This document shows positions 29,153 to 36,863 of a stretch of DNA of 63,657 nucleotides, in pieces. The notes beneath the pieces were generated by a model. The model was not told the origin of the DNA and searched no databases. It saw only the letters and a list, made by a program, of their open reading frames with translations. The stretch covers positions 1 through 63,657 of the forward strand of contig LADT01000082.1 in assembly GCA_000961765.1 (NCBI GenBank), written 5' to 3'. Each line of letters starts with the position of its first letter. Within the stretch, counting starts at the first letter, position 1. A program made the position numbers and the translations under genes. The stretch comes from Clostridiaceae bacterium BRH_c20a (GTDB lineage Bacteria; Bacillota; Peptococcia; Peptococcales; BICA1-8).

Positions 29153-29739
29153 AAGATATAGAAATAAAGTGGAATCAGGAAAAGCTATTGCCTGCTGTTA
29201 TCCAGGATTATCTTACGGGCAAGGTGTTAATGGTAGCTTATATGAACCGGGAAGCTTTAGAGAAAACTATAGAAACAAAGGAAGCCTGGTTTTGGAGCAG
29301 ATCCCGGCAGGAATTGTGGCACAAAGGTGCTACTTCCGGGAATATTCAAAAGGTGCTTAAACTTTCCTTAGATTGTGATCAAGACACTTTACTGGTTCAA
29401 GTAGACCCTCAAGGTCCTGCCTGTCATTTAGGTACTGAGAGCTGCTTTAATCAAGGCAGTGATATATTTCCAGACCATTTGAGAAAAGTTATTGAGCAAA
29501 GATATCAAGAAAGACCGGAAGGTTCCTATACGACTTATCTATTTAATACGGGCCTAGATAAAATCTTAAAAAAAGTAGGTGAAGAGGCTGCAGAGGTTAT
29601 TATCGCTGCGAAAAACTCTAGTGACCAAGAACTGGCTTCAGAGACAGCTGATCTCATCTACCATTTGCTAGTCCTTTTTCAAGAACGGCAGCTTGATTTC
29701 CATGAGGTGCTTAATGTTTTAAGGGAAAGAAGGGGTTAA
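29140..29739 (+). CDS. hisIE: Bifunctional PR-AMP cyclohydrolase / PR-ATP pyrophosphatase HisIE
   Basis: Fusion catalysing steps 2 and 3 of the pathway. 199 residues from GTG 29140 after AAAGGAAAGGGGG, inside the 3' end of hisF. HisI part (~1-105): [33 protein letters not shown], and zinc Cys residues in SLDCDQDT and GPACHLG. HisE part (~112-199): [16 protein letters not shown]. The fusion is common in Firmicutes. Confidence 0.95.
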   Translation: MDRLEDIEIKWNQEKLLPAVIQDYLTGKVLMVAYMNREALEKTIETKEAWFWSRSRQELWHKGATSGNIQKVLKLSLDCDQDTLLVQVDPQGPACHLGTESCFNQGSDIFPDHLRKVIEQRYQERPEGSYTTYLFNTGLDKILKKVGEEAAEVIIAAKNSSDQELASETADLIYHLLVLFQERQLDFHEVLNVLRERRG

Positions 29740-29742
29740 AAG

Positions 29743-31032
29743 ATGAATATCTATCAATGGAATAATATGGATATAAATGCCAAGGCTAGCTTATTAAGAA
29801 GGGCTGAAAAGGATATCAGTGAGCAGATGGAAGTAGCTTTAGGGATCATAAATGAGGTAAAAAAAGGCGGAGATGAGGCTGTCTGCCGCTTTACTGAGAA
29901 GTTTGACGGTGCTCACCTAACACCTCAATCCTTAAGGGTTACAGAAGAAGAGATAGATGAGGGATATGAAAGGATAGGAGATGCATTTAAAGAAACCCTC
30001 TGGTTTGCTGCAAAAAATATCAGAACCTTTCATACTCGTCAGATGCCGGAGCCCCTTTGGTTTACTGAGACTGTACCTGGTGTAATGGTAGGTGAACAAA
30101 CAAACCCTATTCCCGATGTTTGTATCTATGTTCCTAGAGGTAAGGGCAGTTTTCCCTCAGTATTATTAATGCTTGCAATACCTGCTATAGTGGCAAAAGT
30201 ACCTCGTATAGTTGTTGTTACACCTCCTAACTCTCAAGGAAAGCTTGATGATAGTGTTTTAGCGGCGGCCAAAGTAGCCGGCGTTAGTGAAATATATAAA
30301 GCTGGGGGTGTCCAGGCAGTAGCTGCTGTAGCGTATGGTACTCAAACAATTCCCCGGTGCAGTAAAATTATTGGTCCGGGCAATTCCTATGTTACTGCTG
30401 CTAAAAGAATCTTAAACGGTGTCTTGGACGTGGGTCCTCCGGCAGGTCCTAGTGAAGCAATCATTCTAGCTGATGAAACAGCAGATGCCAAAAAGGCAGC
30501 CTTGGACTTAATGATAGAAGCAGAACATGGCCCTGATTCTGCTAGTTTGCTAGTTACCCATGTTGCTGAGTTGGCAGAGCAAGTAAAGAAAATTATTGAG
30601 AAGCAATTACCAAAGCTTTCTGAGAAGAGGAGAAGCTTTGTTAACACTGTTTTTAACAATTACGGGGGAATAATTTTAACACAAAGCTTAGAGGAGTCCA
30701 TAGATGTTGTTAATCAATACGGGCCCGAGCACATGGAATTAATGGTTAAGGACCCCTGGGGGATTTTACCCAGAATTAAAAATGCCGGAGAAATTCTGCT
30801 GGGACATAATGCTCCCATAACCTTAGCAAATTTCCTATTGGGGCCAAATGCTATTTTACCTACGGGAGGTTCCGCTAAAACCTATTCCAGCGTTTCAGTT
30901 TTTGACTTTATAAAACGTTCCTCAGTAGGTTATGTCACAGAAGAAGGCTATCAAAAGGTAAAAGACATGGCCGCCCTCTTCGCCCGAGAAGAAGGCTTCG
31001 AAACCCACGCCCTGGCGATCGAAGATCGCTGA
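29743..31032 (+). CDS. hisD: Histidinol dehydrogenase HisD, with altered zinc ligands
   Basis: Belongs to the HisD family (429 residues; IIGPGNSYVTAAKRIL, EAEHGPDSASLLVT and YGPEHMELMV visible). In canonical HisD the zinc ligands are Gln, His, Asp and His, with a further conserved His. Here QAEHG is EAEHG (Gln to Glu), the Asp of GDYxSG is Asn in LANFLLG, and the His of NHVLPT is Ala in NAILPT. The C-terminal His (FETHAL) and the Glu-His of GPEH remain. It may be a divergent functional HisD or a HisD-like dehydrogenase for another alcohol; its place in the his operon favours the former. Confidence 0.85.
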   Translation: MNIYQWNNMDINAKASLLRRAEKDISEQMEVALGIINEVKKGGDEAVCRFTEKFDGAHLTPQSLRVTEEEIDEGYERIGDAFKETLWFAAKNIRTFHTRQMPEPLWFTETVPGVMVGEQTNPIPDVCIYVPRGKGSFPSVLLMLAIPAIVAKVPRIVVVTPPNSQGKLDDSVLAAAKVAGVSEIYKAGGVQAVAAVAYGTQTIPRCSKIIGPGNSYVTAAKRILNGVLDVGPPAGPSEAIILADETADAKKAALDLMIEAEHGPDSASLLVTHVAELAEQVKKIIEKQLPKLSEKRRSFVNTVFNNYGGIILTQSLEESIDVVNQYGPEHMELMVKDPWGILPRIKNAGEILLGHNAPITLANFLLGPNAILPTGGSAKTYSSVSVFDFIKRSSVGYVTEEGYQKVKDMAALFAREEGFETHALAIEDR

Positions 31033-31044
31033 GGCTAATGGGTG

Positions 31045-31372
31045 AAGATAATCAGTCGGCATTATTACTTTAGGGGCAGTATTTAGGTCAGCATTACGGC
31101 TTACAAGATTAATTTTTGGGTCGGCGTGACGGCTAAGAAGAGCTTTTTTAGGTCGGCTTGACGTCTTCTACGCTAGATTTTGGGTCCGCATGACGTCTAT
31201 TAGGTAAACACTTTAGGTCGGCATGATAACTTTATAGACAATTTATTTCGTCAGCATTTTTAATGCCGACGTGCAGTTTAACCCACGAGACGTAATGCCG
31301 TCCGAATATGAATCCCAATAGCCGTCATGCCGACTTCATGATTATCCCAGTAGACGTCATGCCAAAGTCAGT
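31045..31372. repeat. Mirrored repeat array D, keyword GTCGGCATGACG
   Basis: GTCGGC-type words at 31055, 31087, 31120, 31152, 31184, 31217 and 31250 (spacing 32-33) form seven direct units. GCCGAC-type inverse words at 31265, 31297, 31329 and 31361 (spacing 32) form four inverted units. It uses the same keyword as 3845-4175. It fills the hisD to hisB gap, followed by a CTGAGCAACCGAGCCCTGG piece. Confidence 0.9.
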
Positions 31373-31452
31373 CTGTTACTGAACCCTGAGCAACCGAGCC
31401 CTGGTCACGCGACCAAAAAGCTAGACCAAAAAGCAAAAAGGATGTGAAAAAT

Positions 31453-32088
31453 ATGAAAGTAAACGTTGAACGGCAAACCTTAGAGTCAAGAATAACTGTT
31501 ATTCTCGATGATGGTCCTCGAAATCCTGAGGGAAAGAAAAAAATTAATACTCCCCTAGCTTTTTTTAATCATATGCTGGAGCAAATCGCCTGGCGGTGTG
31601 AATTAAATATTGAGGTAGAAGTGGAATTGGATCACTTTTTCTTAAATCATGTTGTTTGCGAAGATGTGGGAATTACCATGGGGAGGGCTTTTAAAGAACT
31701 TTTAGAAAAGCGATTAATTGATGGCTCAAAGGGCTATGGGCAAGCTGTGGCAGCAATTGATGAATCTTTGGCTCGAGCAGTGTTCAGCTTTGAGAGTAGA
31801 GCTTACTTAGACTTGAATTTTAATAATATTAATGTACCGGTAACAACAGAGGGAATCCACTCCGAGGATTTAGTTGCCTTTTGGGAAGGCTTTGTTCAGG
31901 GTGCCCAAGCCACTTTGCATCTGGATTTATTAAAGGGTCGAGATAATCACGGACATCACCATTGGGAGAGCCTCTTTAGGGCAGCAGGGCAGGCATTGTT
32001 GGATAGTCTTTCTATCCATGCGTGGAGAAAAAATATGGCCGCCGGCGTAGCAGGCAAAATTGGCTTTAAAATTGTAACAGAAGAATAG
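31453..32088 (+). CDS. hisB: Imidazoleglycerol-phosphate dehydratase HisB, divergent
   Basis: Manganese-dependent dehydratase family, 211 residues from ATG 31453 (GGATGTG upstream; GTG 31444 too close). Recognisable blocks: FFNHMLEQIAW, CEDVGITMGRAF, AAIDESLARAVFSFESRAYL, TLHLDLLKGRDNHGHHHWES. Compared with the family, FLDHML has Asp to Asn and the first metal motif DHHTVED reads NHVVCED, so one of two adjacent His ligands is Val. The second HHxxE motif is kept within an expanded HGHHHWE. Activity is uncertain. It is separated from hisD by array D. Confidence 0.8.
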   Translation: MKVNVERQTLESRITVILDDGPRNPEGKKKINTPLAFFNHMLEQIAWRCELNIEVEVELDHFFLNHVVCEDVGITMGRAFKELLEKRLIDGSKGYGQAVAAIDESLARAVFSFESRAYLDLNFNNINVPVTTEGIHSEDLVAFWEGFVQGAQATLHLDLLKGRDNHGHHHWESLFRAAGQALLDSLSIHAWRKNMAAGVAGKIGFKIVTEE

Positions 32089-32205
32089 ACTTATGGGTTA
32101 TACAGTATGTTGGTGCCCAGTGACCTGTGAACAGTGAATTGATTAATATCTTAGCCTAACGAAACGTAGTTGAGTGAAACCTTAACCTAGCGAAGCGTAA
32201 CCTTT

Positions 32206-32234
32206 AAAAAAGCACCTTTAAATAGGTGCTTTTT
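32206..32234 (+). terminator. Terminator of the his unit
   Basis: AAAAAAGCACCT pairs with AGGTGCTTTTT around six bases, with the T tract at the 3' end. It lies after a GCGAAA-family repeat piece (32150-32205), about 120 bases past hisB. Confidence 0.85.
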
Positions 32235-32323
32235 AACTGGAAACATCTGCCTCTAATTTTTTTAAATGCATGTTCAAATAATAAAAAAGCATATATTTGT
32301 TATTTGAAAGGATGGATTAATTA

Positions 32324-32605
32324 ATGCAGCAAAATTTTGGTCAACAGCAGCGATCAGGACAGCAAATAATGGCGGAACCCCCTACAACTATTACCTCCAA
32401 AGACTTAGCATATCTAAAGGATGCTTTATCTTGGGAGCTAACTGCCTTTAAGAAATGCCAGCATTTTGCCCAGGAGTGTACAAGTCCCCAAATTAGCCAG
32501 GCTATTGATACAGCAGGTCAAATGCATTTACGGCATTATCAGCGATTATTATATCAGGTAGACCCTAAAAGTGCATTAAGAAATACTAGTCAAATTTTGC
32601 AGTAG
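32324..32605 (+). CDS. Small CotF-like spore coat protein
   Basis: 93 residues, Gln-rich at the N-terminus, then a helical region (SKDLAYLKDALSWELTAFKK, HFAQECTSPQIS) of the kind found in ferritin-like CotF coat proteins. GAAAGGATGG precedes the ATG. It is 13 bases upstream of a clearer CotF homolog and probably co-transcribed. The structural coat role is inferred. Confidence 0.75.
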   Translation: MQQNFGQQQRSGQQIMAEPPTTITSKDLAYLKDALSWELTAFKKCQHFAQECTSPQISQAIDTAGQMHLRHYQRLLYQVDPKSALRNTSQILQ

Positions 32606-32618
32606 GGAGGTTACAAGT

Positions 32619-32960
32619 ATGAACTTTCAACAGCAGCAAAATGTTATCAAAAATCCACAGTCCAATATTTTGCCTAAAGTTAAAGGACCAGAAATGAATG
32701 ATCGTGACCGTTGTAATGATATCCTTGCAACAGAGAAGTACATGACCGACAATTTCAATGTTTTTTTGAGGGAAGCAAGTAACCAACAGCTTTACAATGA
32801 AATAAAGCAAATTCTTAATGAAAGCCATGACTGTGCCCGGGATTTATTTAATACCATGTTTCAAGAGGGATGGTATAAGCTTACACCCGCTTCTCAGCAA
32901 GAAATTCAACAGACTCAACAGCAATTTGCCAACTATTTGGAAACGCAAAATCCATATTAA
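32619..32960 (+). CDS. Spore coat protein CotF family
   Basis: 113 residues. The coat F signature is seen in MNDRDRCNDILATEKYMTD (~32-50), the FLREASNQQLYNEI segment and LFNTMFQEGWYKL near residue 93. Asn/Gln-rich ends. GGGAGG precedes the ATG. Known family members are small helical proteins of the inner or outer coat. Its location just before sleB-ypeB fits a spore-gene neighbourhood. Confidence 0.88.
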   Translation: MNFQQQQNVIKNPQSNILPKVKGPEMNDRDRCNDILATEKYMTDNFNVFLREASNQQLYNEIKQILNESHDCARDLFNTMFQEGWYKLTPASQQEIQQTQQQFANYLETQNPY

Positions 32961-32962
32961 GG

Positions 32963-33097
32963 AAAGGGGACACACCTCATTTTGGGATTCACTTTATGTT
33001 GAGGAATGTCCCCAACGAATGAAAGGGGACACACCTCATTTTGGGATTCACTTTATGTTGAGGAATGTCCCCAACGAATGAAAGGGGACACACCTCC
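32963..33097. repeat. 59-bp tandem repeat with GGGGACA/TGTCCCC ends
   Basis: Two complete identical 59-bp units start at 32963 and 33022 and a third begins at 33081 but is cut after about 17 bases by a GCAGGAAGCAGG minisatellite (33098-33130). Each unit begins AAAGGGGACACACC and contains AATGTCCCC, so it can fold end to end. Confidence 0.9.
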
Positions 33098-33154
33098 TGC
33101 AGGAAGCAGGATGCACGAGGCAGGGTGCAGGACATTAATGTCTACAGTAGCTAC

Positions 33155-33176
33155 AAAAACGCCTTCGGGCGTTTTT
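33155..33176 (+). terminator. Terminator of the coat-protein unit
   Basis: AAAAACGCC and GGCGTTTTT pair around a TTCG tetraloop. A GCGAAA-family piece follows (33190-33240). Confidence 0.88.
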
Positions 33177-33326
33177 CTTCTATAATAGACACTTAACCTT
33201 AACCTAGCGTAATGAAATGAAGCGAAACCTCAACCTTGCACGGGGGATGATTGTTATTGATATTTTCTGTTAATACTATAGGTATTAATTGGGGACATTG
33301 TCCCCATTCCTATGGAGGTTTTATTC

Positions 33327-33674
33327 TTGGAAAGTATGTATTTTATTACTACAATAATTACCATATTTGGTGGTTTTACAATCGCCATTCTAGCAATATT
33401 AACAGATCATAAGCAAAAAATGTTATTAATTGAGAGGGGGCTAATTGAAGAAAAAAAGCCATATCCTGGCTTAAGAAGTGGCTTAACCTTTACATTATTA
33501 GGTATTATCTCTTTACTAATTTTCCGGAGTTGGACAAGTATTTTTCAAGTAATTCCTTGGTATTCACCGGGAGCAGTATTTTTAGCTTTTGGAGTAGCTC
33601 AGCTTAGCTATTATTTTTTAATAAAGCGAGATGCCAATAAGCTAGATAAAACATATTCTGATAGAGCCCTATAA
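33327..33674 (+). CDS. Small membrane protein, DUF6249-like
   Basis: About 115 residues from TTG 33327 (GGAGG 8 bases upstream; ATG 33336 possible; ATG 33312 overlaps the ribosome site). Three hydrophobic segments (about residues 4-25, 48-65, 76-95) flank a basic stretch DHKQKMLLIERGLIEEKK, the pattern of DUF6249-type proteins, which lack a firm function. It is monocistronic, with its own terminator. Confidence 0.72.
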   Translation: MESMYFITTIITIFGGFTIAILAILTDHKQKMLLIERGLIEEKKPYPGLRSGLTFTLLGIISLLIFRSWTSIFQVIPWYSPGAVFLAFGVAQLSYYFLIKRDANKLDKTYSDRAL

Positions 33675-33687
33675 CTTAAACGGTAAA

Positions 33688-33716
33688 AACTATGCCTCTG
33701 AGGCATAGTTTTTTTT
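33688..33716 (+). terminator. Terminator after the DUF6249-like gene
   Basis: AACTATGCCTC pairs with GAGGCATAGTT almost without a loop and is followed by T residues. Confidence 0.88.
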
Positions 33717-33768
33717 AATTTACAAATAATATTTTTGAAAAGATTTAATTTGAAGGGAGGTAGAGTTT

Positions 33769-34467
33769 TTGTTTGCTAATAAAAGAATAAAAGCATTGAC
33801 CTTTATTTTGATTTTGGCCACCTTTATAGCTTTAGTAGCTATGGATTTTGTTAGTGTAATAGGAAATAGAACACTTGTCTATGGTTCTACAGGTCAGGAT
33901 GTGAAGACACTGCAGAGCAAGTTGAAAGGATTAGGCTTTCATAAGGGCAAAGCCGATGGTGTTTATGGTTGGGAAACCCTTCGCTCTGTGAAATGGTTTC
34001 AAGATCAATTTGGTTTAAAGAATGATGGTGTAGTAGGAGCATCAACCTGGGCTGCCTTAAATAAAGCTAAACCGGGAGTGATAACCGCCCAAAAGGGAGG
34101 TAATACAGCTACCAGCAGTAATGATGTAGCAATATTGGCTAAAATGATAAGTGGTGAAGCTAGAGGGGAACCTTACATAGGCCAGGTTGCTGTAGGTGCC
34201 GTAATTATGAACAGGGTAAAAGACAGCAAATTTCCGAATACTGTATATGGAGTATGCTTTCAACCGGGAGCATTTGATGCTGTAAGAGATGGTCAATATT
34301 TTAATCCACCTTCCGCATCATCGTTGAAAGCTGCAAGGTCAGCAATTACTGGTTATGACCCTACTTATGGTGCGTTATATTACTGGAACCCTGTTACTGC
34401 TACATCCAAGTGGATTTGGAGCAGAAGAATTATGCTGCGTCTAGGCAAACATGTTTTTGGTATATGA
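33769..34467 (+). CDS. sleB: Spore cortex-lytic enzyme SleB
   Basis: Germination-specific lytic transglycosylase acting on spore cortex muramic-delta-lactam peptidoglycan. 232 residues from TTG 33769 (GGGAGG 8 bases before). Signal or anchor at ~8-28, a peptidoglycan-binding repeat at ~42-95 (GSTGQDVKTLQSKLKGLGFH), then the Hydrolase_2 domain ~118-232 with the catalytic Glu in KMISGEARGEPYIGQVAVGA. It pairs with ypeB 16 bases later, the conserved order. Confidence 0.94.
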   Translation: MFANKRIKALTFILILATFIALVAMDFVSVIGNRTLVYGSTGQDVKTLQSKLKGLGFHKGKADGVYGWETLRSVKWFQDQFGLKNDGVVGASTWAALNKAKPGVITAQKGGNTATSSNDVAILAKMISGEARGEPYIGQVAVGAVIMNRVKDSKFPNTVYGVCFQPGAFDAVRDGQYFNPPSASSLKAARSAITGYDPTYGALYYWNPVTATSKWIWSRRIMLRLGKHVFGI

Positions 34468-34483
34468 AAGGAGGGATTAAGCT

Positions 34484-35836
34484 TTGCGTAAGATTCTAAT
34501 TCCCATATTGACAGTAGCCTTACTTGTCACAGGTTATTTTGCATATAATCAGTACAGGGCAAATGAAGATTTAATGCGGAGGGCAGAAAGCCAGTATCAA
34601 AGGAGTTTCCATGAATTAGTTTTTAATGTAGATACAATTAATTCTCAGCTAGCTCAAACATTAATCAGCTCCAGCCCCGAACAGGTTATGCTTAGTTTAA
34701 CAAACCTCTGGCGGGAATCCTTTGCTGCCAACTCCAACCTAGGCGGAATACCGATTTCTATGGTGGAACTGGACAAAACTGACAAGCTAATCAATGATAT
34801 TGCTGAGTATAGCTACTACATATTGAAAACCAATAATTTGCAAAAACAAAAATTGACGTCAAAAGAGTGGGACAAACTACAGGAATTCTATGAAAGGTCT
34901 AAAGTTGTTAGAAATGAACTGCAAAGTGTTGAAGCGGCGGTATTAGACAGGGATTTGAGCTTTGTAGAAGTGGAAACAGTAGTTATGCGTAGAGGCCAGG
35001 ATTTAGCTGATAATACAATTGTAGACGGTTTTAGGATAATTGAAGATAAAGTAAAGGCATTTCCAGACTTGCAGTTTGATGAAGGGGTACAGAAAATTGA
35101 ACCGGAGCCGAGGCCCATTGCTGGGAAGGAAATTTCTGAAGAGGAAGCAGTGGCTATTGCCAAGGAGTTCATGAATAATCATGATGGTCCTATTACCAAA
35201 GCGGAAATTTCTTTTAGTGCCGAGGGAAAGATTCCTATCTTTGGAGTAAGAACATTTAAGGAGGGCCAAGATATCCCTACCTATATAGAGGTAACTAAAA
35301 AGGGTGGCCATGTTATACAAATGTATATGGAGAGGTCAATTAAAGAAGCGAACATTGACTTCCAGGCAGCAGAGGAAAATGCACAGGATTTCTTAAAGGA
35401 GCATAACCTTACTGGGATGGAGCTAGTAGATATAGATACGGATACAAATACAGCTGTATTTACATTTGTGCCTACTGAAAAGCAGATAAGATTGTATTCT
35501 GACATGGTCAAAACCCATGTAGCTTTAGACACTGGTCAAATTATAAGCTTTGATCAGACCAGTTATCTTGCCTATCACCATGAGAGGACAATACCCGCTC
35601 CGACTATTGCAGAGGAACAAGTAACCGGCAGCATGAATTCGAATTTTGAAGTACAGCAGGTAAATCTAGCAATGGTACCAGAGGAATTTAAGGAAAACCA
35701 AGAAGTTTTATGCTATGAAGTTCGAGGTAAAATGAAGGAAGAAAAGTTCATCTTATTTATTAATGCCGACACAGGTGAGGATTTCCGTATAGTCCGCTTA
35801 ACGAAGCCCCGAGAGTTCGAAATAACTGTTAGATAA
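34484..35836 (+). CDS. ypeB: Germination protein YpeB
   Basis: Partner needed for SleB stability and localisation in the spore. 450 residues from TTG 34484 after AAGGAGGG. An N-terminal membrane segment (~5-22) is followed by a long helical N-domain and PepSY-like C-terminal repeats (for example ISEEEAVAIAKEFMNNH, the FQAAEENAQDFLKEHNL region). Coupled with sleB; a terminator follows at once. Confidence 0.94.
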   Translation: MRKILIPILTVALLVTGYFAYNQYRANEDLMRRAESQYQRSFHELVFNVDTINSQLAQTLISSSPEQVMLSLTNLWRESFAANSNLGGIPISMVELDKTDKLINDIAEYSYYILKTNNLQKQKLTSKEWDKLQEFYERSKVVRNELQSVEAAVLDRDLSFVEVETVVMRRGQDLADNTIVDGFRIIEDKVKAFPDLQFDEGVQKIEPEPRPIAGKEISEEEAVAIAKEFMNNHDGPITKAEISFSAEGKIPIFGVRTFKEGQDIPTYIEVTKKGGHVIQMYMERSIKEANIDFQAAEENAQDFLKEHNLTGMELVDIDTDTNTAVFTFVPTEKQIRLYSDMVKTHVALDTGQIISFDQTSYLAYHHERTIPAPTIAEEQVTGSMNSNFEVQQVNLAMVPEEFKENQEVLCYEVRGKMKEEKFILFINADTGEDFRIVRLTKPREFEITVR

Positions 35837-35866
35837 AAAAATGCTCCGCAAAGCGGGGCATTTTTT
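35836..35866 (+). terminator. Terminator of sleB-ypeB
   Basis: AAAAAATGCTCCGC pairs with GCGGGGCATTTTTT (with G-T pairs) around AAA. Confidence 0.88.
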
Positions 35867-35978
35867 CATCTAAATAGTGGGCGAGAAAATAATTGGAGAA
35901 ACGGAAGAGATAAAACTGAGAGCATTAATTTGGAATCGGATTAAGGTTATTTTTGATTGCTAAATTAAAAAAATGTAA

Positions 35979-36100
35979 GGGCTGTTTAAAAGCGGATGAT
36001 TGCAAGGCGCTTAAAAAGCCTGAGACCGGAGGCGTATATAGATACGTTGAGGATATCAGGCTTTTTAAGGAATGCAGCAAGGGCCGCTTTTAGGCAGCCC
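35979..36100. repeat. 122-bp nested-hairpin element
   Basis: GGGCTG...AAAAGCGG (35979-35995) pairs with CCGCTTTTA...CAGCCC (36084-36100). Inside, CTTAAAAAGCCTGA (36010-36023) pairs perfectly with TCAGGCTTTTTAAG (36056-36069). The apex GGCGTATATAGATACG forms a third stem. It looks like a MITE-sized or structured-RNA element. It abuts the 3' end of the minus-strand gene at 36101 and may end its transcript. Confidence 0.75.
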
Positions 36101-36457
36101 TCATACAAAACCTTTGTGGTTTTTGATAATACGGACACACTCATCAATCCTATCCTCTGACGTAACTATGGTCAGTAGAATATTCCTAGACCCAACACGG
36201 TCTCCACCATAACCGCTGCTAGCGGGAGAGGCGCTTAGAAGTGGTCCTACATCCCCGGCTAAGCCGCTGCCTCCTGTATTTGTGAGGGCTGCTAAGGAGG
36301 TGGCATTATTGATAGGATTGTTATAGCCTCCGGAATTTTGAATAGGCATTTCACTTATCCGATCAATTTGTAGAGTTTCTACACCTTTTTTCTCCAGTAT
36401 TTCTTTCACCTTTTGGGCAGCTGCTGTTGTTTCAAAATAGGCAAGTATTGAGGGCAT
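36101..36457 (-). CDS. Uncharacterised 118-residue protein
   Basis: Not recognised with confidence. Residues 1-35 (ILAYFETTAAAQKVKEILEKK...) and 90-118 (LLTIVTSEDRIDECVRIIKN) could form a small beta-alpha-beta fold. The middle (~42-85) is rich in Gly, Ser and Asn and is probably disordered. No signal peptide. GGGAGG precedes the ATG on the minus strand. Codon use and the ribosome site support a real gene. It resembles stress-protein-like small folds only loosely. Confidence 0.72.
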   Translation of the reverse strand: MPSILAYFETTAAAQKVKEILEKKGVETLQIDRISEMPIQNSGGYNNPINNATSLAALTNTGGSGLAGDVGPLLSASPASSGYGGDRVGSRNILLTIVTSEDRIDECVRIIKNHKGFV

Positions 36458-36499
36458 ATTCGTTTCCTCCCATACTAAAATGAAAATGGCTAAAAGCTA

Positions 36500-36563
36500 T
36501 CGACCATAAACCATAAACCATAGACCATAAACCATAGACCATAAACCATAGACCATAAACCAT
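36500..36563. repeat. CCATAGA/CCATAAA minisatellite
   Basis: Seven to eight tandem copies of ACCATAA/ACCATAG (7-bp unit, alternating as a 14-mer). Shorter relatives at 43676-43715 and 60699-60735. The rest of the 36564-36863 gap is AT-rich, with TTGACA at 36753 as a possible argS -35 box but no convincing -10, and an ACTAGCCACTAGTTACTAG piece at 36820. Confidence 0.8.
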
Positions 36564-36863
36564 TTACTAATAGCTGCTTTTTTAGATTTCCCCCATCTTT
36601 AGAAATTATGATAATATAAACTTATAAATAAAATATAACTTTGCGGTACAGAGGGTAATTATATGTACAATAGTGGCTGACGGTGACTTGACTAATTTAG
36701 GATCAGTATTTTTGGGAAACCTATTAGGAAAGATTGAACTTTTTAAAATATGTTGACATGACAACAGCTAAATATTAATCTAAATAATATTATTGGTTTT
36801 ACTGTTAACGTATTCTATCCACTAGCCACTAGTTACTAGCACTTATTGAAACGAGGTATTATT

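Noticed and set aside
32818-33081. 87-codon frame over the 59-bp tandem repeat
   Set aside because: It overlaps the CotF-like gene out of frame and repeats its own peptide because of the DNA repeat.
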